Origin: Spirogloea muscicola
Lineage: Eukaryota > Streptophyta > Zygnematophyceae > Spirogloeales > Spirogloeaceae
Direction: 5' to 3'
Length of the DNA: 64,000 nucleotides
NCBI GenBank assembly: GCA_009602725.1
Contig: WELB01000124.1
Span: 304,155 to 368,154 of the forward strand
The position numbers and the translations under genes are program-made. Below, in pieces: positions 54,717 through 64,000 of the stretch; positions within the stretch are counted from its first letter, which is position 1; each line of letters opens with the position of its first letter. The notes beneath the pieces were generated by a model. The model saw nothing but the letters and a program-made list of their open reading frames with translations, was not told the DNA's origin and ran no database searches.

Positions 54717-55329
54717 GACTAGGCCGATGGCGTTGGTATCCGGGACGGCGTCACCTTTGCGTCTGCGGCACCTCTCGCTGCAATACCTGCGAGAAGGGCA
54801 AGCGTCAGCAACGCAAAGCACCACATGGCAATCGTCCTCCCGCAAGTCACAACACCACAGCGTCAGTGGCCTGTCTGCAGCAGAGTTGAGGGCCTGGTGG
54901 CGTCCTCACTTGACGTCGTCCCAGACGGCGGCCCACTTCTTGCGCCTGTCAAGAACAAGGGGCCATGCCACTGTGATGCTTGTAAGAGCTGGCAGTTGAC
55001 TGGTGAAGCCGGCTGATGGTGGGTCTGAAGCCAGCGAAGGCGGCGGTGTTGGCGGCGGAGGTGGTGGCGGCTCACCACTCGAACGGCCGCTGGCAAACGG
55101 GGCAGGTCTTGACGGGCAGGTGGGCCTTACCACGCCGGCCCTCGCTGCCCTTACCGGGGCCCGCATGCGGCAGCAGCCGCCGGCCCGGGCTGCCGCCGGC
55201 GGCTGCCACCACCGCGAGAGCAACCAAGGTGGCGCCCAACGCCGGCGCCGGCTTCGCGACAGCAACAGCGGCCGTGGCGGCGGCGGCAGCAGTCGTGGTG
55301 GTGGCGACGGCGGCGGCGGCGGCGATCAT
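54717..55329 (-). CDS. DUF2256 small zinc-ribbon-like protein
   Basis: Three exons in phase, 119 residues: 55076-55329, 54910-54945, 54717-54786. The joined end reads HLPVKTCPVCQRPFEW, RKKWAAVWDDVKY, CSERCRRRKG. This is the full DUF2256 signature: CPxC...P..WRKKW...W..V.YCS.RC, four cysteines expected to bind zinc. The family is common in bacteria and occurs in algae; its function is not known. The first exon encodes an Ala/Thr-rich segment that could be a targeting sequence. ATG 55329 is chosen because the upstream frame runs into a dispersed repeat (about 55430-55500). It is divergent from EMC6. Confidence 0.9.
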
Positions 55330-55940
55330 CTGGCAGCGCTCACCGTCCGGCTGGGGGCTCGGAGCTCGGGGCTCTAGGGGTTCCGTGATGGTGCAGGCAG
55401 TGAAGCGCGGAGTTCGGGGTTCAGCAGCTGAGCGAGAGAAGGCGCGCGGTGCGCATGAAATTGAAAGGGAGGCCAATTCTAGCCTTACAAATGTCCTGGT
55501 AACTGGGTAACGAGCTGGCTAAGGGGGTCACTCATATCCCCGAGTGAGCACATGCATACCTGACAAGTTGTACCGGGCGGAGAGAGAGGAGGGGGAGATG
55601 GGGAAGCAAGGAAAATAACGAAAGAAAGGCAGAGGGGAGAGAGGCCTAGACGGTTGCTGGGGGGGCGCCAGGTGAGGGGCAGAAAGGGGCTTGTAGCACT
55701 CGGCCCACGGTCCGCCCGTCACACCTCCATCCGTCTAGCCTGCTCCGCGAGGCGCAACAGGCGGCGGCGGCGGCGGCTGCGGCGGCGGCTGCGGCGGCGG
55801 CGGCGGTGGCGGGGCGGGACTCACGGTGAGGACGCGGGGCGAGGCCTGCCGCTTACGGGGAGGAGGAGGCCGGGGCACGTCGTCGGAGCCTGCGGGCATG
55901 ATGGCTTGAGGAGGCACTCCTCGGGGAGCTCCGGCAGGCC
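55330..55940. other. Divergent promoter region DUF2256 / EMC6
   Basis: Holds a minus-oriented GCGCACCGCGCGCC repeat box at 55435-55500, a purine-rich stretch (55575-55660) and a (GGC)n tract at 55760-55815. No gene recognised. Confidence 0.5.
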
Positions 55941-57336
55941 ATGGCGTCCAAGCAGCGCGCCCCGCGAGGTGCGCCGCCGGCGACGGCGCCCGACGGCGCT
56001 CTCGTGGCCGTGCCGACGAGCGCCGCAGCCGGCGCTCGTCTGACCGAGGCCCTGCGCTCTCTCGATCGGTGCCGCTGCTGCAGCCGACGCCGTCGCCAGG
56101 AGGCCCGAGAAACCCGAGGAGGGCGCCTCCTCAGGTGCCGCCGCCGCCGCCGCTGCCGCGCCACTCGTCGGTCTGGAGCACGTGCAGGAGAACATACAGA
56201 ACAATGCCCGCATCCTGTACTACAGGTGAGGGCAAGGCCGGCCGGTCCAGGCTTCAAGTCCTGGCGGTCGGGGTTGGGAGCCCAGCTGTCTTTTCTGCCT
56301 CATCACGCCGCCCTGTGTCGGTAATGAGCACCAGGGTGTGCTGAATGTGCTCGTTCATCAAGGTTCGCAGATGCGCGGCACTTGTCCTAGTCACTGTCAG
56401 GGCTTCGAGCACTCATGTCCGCCCCTGCACGAGGTAGGAGGGACTGGCCATCGGAATGGCTCACTGTCAGGGGTGGCCAAGGGACTATCTGGCTTGCTGT
56501 CACATTGTGACTGCGCCGAGCTGTCTGCAGGCTGCAGAAGCCTGCAGTCTGCCCGACAGATGTTGAATGCAACTTACAGCGGGTCTGACGGTGTTGCTGC
56601 TACTAATTGCTGTTGCCCTTTGCAGCCGGACGTTTCTGTCCATATTTGGTGGGGTTGCAGCCGGCATCCTGGGCCTCACTGGGCTGGCTGGCTTCCTCTT
56701 CTACATCCTCGTCATGCTGCTATCGTCAGTCGCGGTCCTGCTCAAGGCACGGCTAGACGTTGGCGCCTACTTCCCCTCATGGCAACAACTCGTCTTTGAT
56801 GGCATCGGTCAGGGTATGATGGTGAGCAGTCCAGCCCTGCGTTCCTATTTTAAGCAAGCAACTGCCTGACAAGTGAGGGCCCCGGTTGCAAAGCATAGAT
56901 GCACCTGCAGATTCTTGGCACGTGCTGTCCCTTAGCAATGCCGAGACCATTATAACTTGGCGGCTACTGCTCCTAATCCAACTCTACCTGTGTGCTGTTT
57001 ACTTGTACCAAGCAGTCGTACGTGCTCTTTTGGACGTATCCTTGCTTTCTGCTGCCTCCTCCCCCTAGCAACCCACATAGTCTGCTTTGCAGGATGACTT
57101 GAGCCCCTCATTGCTATTTCTGTCCACCTTACCCTGCTCGTTGTGCACAACCCTTGCGCTAACGGCTGCAAATTGTCATGCTTGCACATTTTCGTTACAG
57201 CCGTGCTGTGCCATGCTGTGCTCTGCTGGGCTTTTCTTTGTTGGATACCCCTCAGTCTACCTTTCTGTGCCCGCCCTTTCGTGGCCTCCTTGACTGCCTT
57301 ACCAGCCTTGCTTACGACATTGTCCACATCTTTTGA
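55941..57336 (+). CDS. EMC6: ER membrane protein complex subunit 6
   Basis: Five exons in phase, 121 residues: 55941-55968, 56135-56225, 56626-56821, 57016-57035, 57306-57336. The product reads LEHVQENIQNNARILYYSRT, FLSIFGGVAAGILGLTGLAG, FLFYILVMLLSSVAVLLKAR, FPSWQQLVFDGIGQGMM, SYVLFWT and LAYDIVHIF, matching EMC6 end to end. It has three membrane spans. The EMC inserts tail-anchored and multi-pass proteins into the ER membrane. The N-terminus is an Ala run typical of high-GC genomes. Odd points: exon 4 is only 20 bp, and the first intron is deduced from phase (donor GAG|GTGCGC, acceptor CTCCTCAG); without it the frame is interrupted. Confidence 0.94.
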
Positions 57337-58525
57337 TGAGGCGCTGCTCCTGGACAGGGGCATAGCCCTCGTAGTACTAGCTCCACTCTTGCCTCCTGTG
57401 CTCACATCACACTAAATTGCTGAGCAATAGCCTGATCGAGGGCAATGGCATGCTGCCGCTCCATTCTCCATTCTCTAACAGCTCAGCATTGTTGCTGCTA
57501 CCCTTGCTGCGCAGTCCTCCACCCTTCACATTGTGCAAGGCACGCATTTATGCAGCTTCGAACAGCAGGTGCAACCTGCCACGCCAGGCGGGTGCTCCTT
57601 GCGATGGCCACATTGACCACCAAACAGTGGTGCTTAAGACTGCTTTGGTGCTTACAGACAAGGCAGTCTTTACCAAAGCCCGCTTGCTTAATTACCTGCA
57701 GTATTGAGCTGAGCATGCCCCAGCAAGCTTGGGAGCCACTGGTACGTTTGTGGTCTTGATTGTGCTCTGCAACGACCTCTGAGGTTGACATCCTTAATTA
57801 AGCACGTGATGGTTGACGACTGCATCTGGGAGAGTTGCTAGCGAGCCTGGTCGCTGCCAGTGCCTCGGCAGACTACTCAGCGACAACCATGGCAGCTATG
57901 AGCAAGTCGTGGACATGTGGCCAACGAAGTTGAGGTCCAATCATCACCAGCCCCTGGCCTGCAGGAGGTAGCAAGCCTGCAGGAGGTAGCAGGGCAGACG
58001 CGATCTCTACACTAGATGGTCTTATGGAAATTGCTCAGGGGAGTGCTTGGAGTTGGCTATCAAGCAAGGTGTGGACAAAGGGACCAGTTGGGGAGCTGCA
58101 GCAGCATCAGATTGCTAATAATTTCAGCGTGCCAGAAGAGCTGAACAAGCTGAGCTATGTGGGGGATGCAATTATGCTGGCGGCGAGATCGATGTGCATG
58201 GCAGGTAAACATTCAGCACGTGACAGTAAGAAGCTGCATCTTACGCTGCAAGGGCCGTTGGTCTAGGAGTGCCTTTCACTATGCAAAACTGTGGTGCTTT
58301 CAGCACCCAAACTTGGCCGATGGTGGAAGCACCCAAATTTGGCCAATGAAAGGGGCAGCATGCAGGGGGGATGCCCAATGACTGCCTAACTATCTCGAGC
58401 TAGCACGCAATTGGCCCTCTACACAGCCTGCTGCTTGAGAGCTGAGTGATGAGGGCACTTGCTTGCACTGGTGCCGGCTCACAGGTCGTCACATTGCTGC
58501 AGGCGGAGGTGGTGGCGGTAGCGCG
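57337..58525. other. Intergenic region between convergent genes
   Basis: No convincing gene. The plus frame 58024-58266 is open for 80 codons but has no neighbouring splice logic and no family match. A short direct repeat (CCTGCAGGAGGTAGCA) is at 57959-57990. Confidence 0.45.
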
Positions 58526-59943
<1,418 letters not shown>

Positions 59944-59945
59944 GT

Positions 59946-59983
<38 letters not shown>

Positions 59984-62900
59984 TGCGGCAATGGCGGCGG
60001 CGTCTCTGTGGCGCTCCAGGCGCACCCCACCGTGCGCTGGCTGGCCACCCGCGTGGAGGCGGAGCTGCCGCTGTGCGGCACGCAGGCCCTGGCAAACGTC
60101 GCGTGGTAAGCGCGCCGCTCGTATCGAACCCAGACCTCAGAGTCGAAAAGCTCGCAGAGGTCCACCGGGCTGCAGCCCTCACAAGCGGCGCTGGCCGTGG
60201 ACGATGGCCGGCTGCTGCAGGGCCCACTCGAACGCCCATCACGGGTCTGCGGACCTCATGGCCAAGGTGGCGGTCGCGGCAGCGCGGCAGGCGGAAGCTT
60301 TCCGGCCACTGGAGGTTGCCATTCTGGTGAGCACCTTGCCGCAGGGCTCACGGCAATCTGGGCGCCGTGCAGAATGCAGCTGTCGTCCACACAAAATGAC
60401 CCAAGTATGAGTCGAGGACTCCAGCAATCACCAATCATGAGCGGCCAATGGTTGTGTGCCGTGCTCTCTTGCAGCTGCACGCCTTTGCCAAGGCCAATCA
60501 TCGATGTCCAGAGCTTCTCGCAACCGTACGGCAGCGCCGGATCCTCAGCCGGCTGCCCGAGTTTACTGTGCGCCAGGTCATGGAGGTTGCGTGGTAACTA
60601 TCACTTCAAGCAACATCTGGATGCTGGTCACATTCCTGTGCTCATCTTCTCGTTTGACGTCTAGCTTCAGATATCTGCAACTATGAATTGGACGGTCAAG
60701 CGGGTGATCAGCGTGACAGCGAGCTTGTATTACATGCACTTGTACTTCATCATGTTGTCGTGTTCAACCTTGAGATGCACCTGTTGCAGGCTGTGCGCTG
60801 GTGTAAGCAGCTTGCGTCATCTACTTTCACACATTTAGGGCTTAAAGTCTGGGGTTAGAAGCTACGGGCATGTCAGACGACTTCTGCACTGCACATCTTC
60901 TGGACCTACCTGCCCGCCTGCCCATGTGTGCTGAACTTCTCAGCCAGCTTGTGATGCATCCCTGCTCGCCGCTTTACGACGGCGTCCCACCTGGTCAGAT
61001 GGGGCTCCCGCAGGGCCCATGCGAAGCTGGGAGAACCAGACGACGCACTCTTCCTGGAAGTCGCCGAGCACGTGGCCGTGAGAGTTGGCGAGCTTGACTC
61101 TCACTGCCTGTCCAGCCTGGCTTGGTGAGCGAACCCGCTGGCCCCATGGCAATTTCGTAACTTTGGAGCCATTCTTTCAGGTCACCTTGTGCACTGCTGT
61201 CCTTTTTCGTGCTAGGCTGTCGTCAAGTACCACATGTGTGTCAGTGCAGGGCCTTCGCAAAGGCTGGCCGCTGTGATTGGCCACTTTTTGAGGCAATCGC
61301 TCGGCAAGCAGTGGCGCATGTTGGGAGCTGCAGCCCACAAGACGTCTCCCTACTGGCTTGGTATTGTTCCACTAAGGACAAGCTCAGTGGCCACCCCCTT
61401 GTTGTAGACAACGCTTATGGAATCATCAAATCAGACACACATAACATCCATGGAGTTGCAGTGCCTTCGCCAATGCTTGAGTCCTTTGTCCACCTTAACT
61501 TATCTGTTGATGACAAGCCCACTCCTGCTGTGGTGGCAGGTCCTTCGCAAAGATCCAGTCCTTGTCAGCAACCTCCGCTCGGCAGGCTGCGCCCTCTGCC
61601 TCTGCTACAGTAGCCAGCTGCACGGAGGCGGTCCAGAGCACAGCCGGCAACAGCCTGCCACGACGAGGGCGGCCTTGCTATCAGGAGCTCTTTCGTGCTC
61701 TTGCAAAGCGGGCAGTGGAAGTCATGCCCGCATTTCCGGCACAGGCGCTCTCAAACACGGTCTGGTCAGTGCTATACACAACTACATCATGGAGCCCTAG
61801 TTGGCCCCCTTTGAGCTTGTCAGATCCTTGAGCCTGTCAGCTCACATTGATTTTGGTTCTGACATTCTTTGAGATCTGCCATGACAATGTCCTGCTAGTC
61901 ACATAAATAGCCGGTGCACATTGTGAAGGGCATTTGCAACGGTTGGCATGGCGGATGAGCCTCTTCTGGAGGCCTTGGCAGCCGAGAGCTTGCGCAAGCT
62001 GCCCATATTTGAGACCCAGGCCCTGGCAAATACTGCATGGTACCTGCAAATACTGTCGGTTCTGATACATAGACGGTCAACCTGTAACCATGCGGTCTGC
62101 TGGTAACATACGATGTCTACGTTTTTGTCAGAAGTAGACTTACATTGCCGTGTATGAACGTTGACATCACCCCTACATTGGGAGTGGCTGATTGATCTTT
62201 GAATGACCAACCTTTGCTCCTATTACCAGGGCCTATGCAACGCTGCGTTGGAGTAAGCCAGACCTCTTGGACGCTATTGCAGAACGCTGCGAGGGCCTGC
62301 TTGAGCAATTTCATGACCACTCGCTCTCCTCCCTCGCCTTTGCGCTGGCCACGCTAGCGCACCCTGCCCCTCGGTTGTATGCCGCAATTTCCGACGAGGT
62401 CGAGTCTGCAGCTATAATTTCTTGCACGCTCTCATGACAAGCAATGAGCCTCAGCCAGCTCAGGCCTGCTCCTCTACGTAGTTCAAATCAAGCTCAGCTT
62501 CTACTCTGCCTAGCAGAGTCTTGAGTCTCTGCGAGCGGCCTCTTGCGTCTCTGCAAGCGGCCTCTACTTAAGCGCTTTGCATTCAGAAAACTTGGCCCTG
62601 CAATGTGCGCACCAGGTCGGCAAGCGCCTGGCGAGAGGTGGGCTTGGGAAGCGGGCTATGGTGGTGATTGCGTGGAGCCTGGTGACACAAGGCGAGCTAT
62701 CGCCACAAGTGTTCCCGTCCTTGAGGCGTAACCTGGCAGACGCCACAGATCTGACACCCAACGAGCTGTGCCAGCTATATCAGGCAAGTGGAGACCGGGA
62801 CACGAAGTCATCATATGTGAGCTTGCAGCTCTGTTGTCTAGGCAGTGCAATAACTGAGGCCCGGTTTTTGTTTGAGGCTGATCTCAGATTGAGCTGGCTT

Positions 62901-64000
62901 TGAGTGTGGAGGCGCCCGGTATTGGTGAGCGATCCCCTGCCCAGGTCGGGGAGGACGCCTATTTCCACGGACTCTGGCTCAGTGGATACATCAAGCAGCA
63001 GGCCAAGGTCAACCCAGCAGCCTGCCATTGGCTCAGTCTTTGTTAGGGACAAGTTGAATGCTTCTTACTCATCGATTTCCGTTGACAAGAGGTCATCTAC
63101 ATGCAGTGCAACCTCTCATCCTGACAATTGCATGTGCAACTGAGGACATGAAATTCTGGGCTGCTGTACGACTCATGTTGTGCATTCAAGTTTTTCCTGA
63201 AGGCCGCCAAGGCAAGATGAGAGGACTGAACTGTACCTCTTCTGCAGACCTGCTGGGACCTCGCCAATCAGCTGGGCAAGCGGCAGGTGTCGGGCTTTCA
63301 GGCGAGCGTTTCGCAGGCCCTGACGCGGCTTGGAGTGAAGCATTGCACAGAGTACCACGACGGAGACTACAGCATTGACATGGCCGTTTTGCCCGCTCCT
63401 GGCCAGCGTGGTGCTGCCGGGATTGCCATCGAAGCAGACGGCCCCAGCCACTTTGCTGCAAATGAAGAGAAGCGGCCGCTGGGGCCCACGTTGCTGAAGA
63501 CACGCCTGCTGCAACGCCTCGGTTGGCTTGTCGTGCAGGCAAGCAACTCACACTCAGAGGAGTAAAATGGCACTTCCATACTGCAAACCTGAAGGATGCT
63601 CATGCATGCAGCACCTCGGCAAGGCTGACCTTTGTCTTTGGCAGGATCTAGAGTACACCTGATGCTGAGCCACCGGCGCTCGTTGACATGCGGTCCAGAT
63701 CCCATACTACGAGTGGGAGGCTTTGTGCAGCGATGCTGAACGGGAAGCCTATTTGTCTACTCGGGTATGCTGCCACCTGCCTCAGCTGGTTACGGCTTAT
63801 GACATGCCCACCGAGGCAACGGATGTGAGTGTGGGTGAGAGCAGAAGCTTGTCTGTAGTAGCAGGACACGTGCTGCCACGCTTAGAAGAGTTGGCAGCGG
63901 CAGGGCTTGAGGACCGGAAAGGGAAGCCAAGAGGCAGGCTGAAGCTGCTCAGGGACGCGGCCATCCAGCGAGGCCTGGCTGGAAGATTTGTAGGCAAGGA
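59944..64000 (+). CDS. RAP-domain helical-repeat protein (organellar RNA-factor type), partial
   Basis: Both ends are missing (gap on the left, window edge on the right). Exons with good borders: 59944-60105, 60221-60326, 60475-60593, 61014-61124, 61250-61360, 61540-61764, 61929-62039, 62230-62398, about 62580-62783, 63248-63538, about 63700-63764, and a last one running to the edge. Each repeat ends in a form of ALANTAW and begins AFAKxG (e.g. TQALANVAW, DSHCLSSLAW, AQALSNTVW), the alpha-helical pattern of OPR/FASTK-like proteins. Exon 63248-63538 ends in a RAP domain (IAIEADGPSHFAAN...LLKTRLLQRLGWLVVQ), completed by IPYYEWEAL. RAP proteins act on chloroplast or mitochondrial RNA. Two introns use GC donors (after 62783 and 63538). 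The exon near 62580 and the 60594-61013 interval are not fully resolved. Confidence 0.85.

Noticed and set aside
55821-56324. Longer N-terminal frame for EMC6 (MASKQRAPRGAPPATAPDG...)
   Set aside because: It is out of frame with the conserved LEHVQENIQNN; the spliced version with a 166-bp intron keeps phase and gives a normal length.

Overview
This is a window of nuclear DNA from a eukaryote, most likely a green alga (Viridiplantae). Genes are split by short introns (about 80-350 bp, GT-AG with some GC-AG). The gene set is plant-like: a TBL/PC-esterase protein, a ferredoxin/metallo-beta-lactamase fusion, a PR-1-like CAP protein, a RAP-domain repeat protein of the organellar RNA-factor type, ribosomal protein uL4 and EMC6. 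There are no operons, ribosome-binding sites or CRISPR arrays. The species cannot be read from the sequence.

Layout. 1-760 holds a weak Ty1/copia fossil. 779-3045 (-) is a TBL-like PC-esterase. 3500-10560 is a field of non-LTR retrotransposon (LINE) ends and stem-loop tails. 10755-26004 is a compact gene block: a coiled-coil orphan (+), an MBD-CDC6 gene (-), a ferredoxin-MBL gene (+) and a CAP gene (-). 26200-51200 is repeat-rich and carries three F-box/LRR genes in one orientation (27.7-31.1, 37.4-41.3 and 45.5-49.0 kb), a fourth remnant at 50.6-51.1 kb, two PIF/Harbinger elements, two minisatellites and many LINE pieces. 52054-64000 is a second compact block: uL4 (+), DUF2256 (-), EMC6 (+), a Gly-rich small protein (-) and a RAP/helical-repeat protein (+) that runs off the right edge. 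Assembly gaps lie at about 2957-2994, 35589-35896 and 59213-59943, with a single N near 49707.

Most exon chains were rebuilt by hand from splice sites, reading phase and family conservation. For CDC6, the ferredoxin-MBL gene, the CAP gene, uL4, EMC6, DUF2256 and most of the PC-esterase, every junction keeps phase and gives a protein of plausible length.

Main discoveries. (1) The CDC6 replication-licensing gene appears to carry an N-terminal methyl-CpG-binding-type domain, and its 5' side has three E2F-type boxes about 37 bp apart. (2) The RAP-gene exons are modular: exons of 111 or 225 bp each encode one or two helical repeats and are cut at the same TG|G tryptophan codon. (3) Several retroposon families share a 3' tail with a GGCTGGC/GCCAGCC stem-loop, and two insertions have clear target-site duplications. 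(4) The F-box/LRR cluster shows duplication followed by decay: a 400-bp inverted duplication in one copy and a LINE insertion in another.
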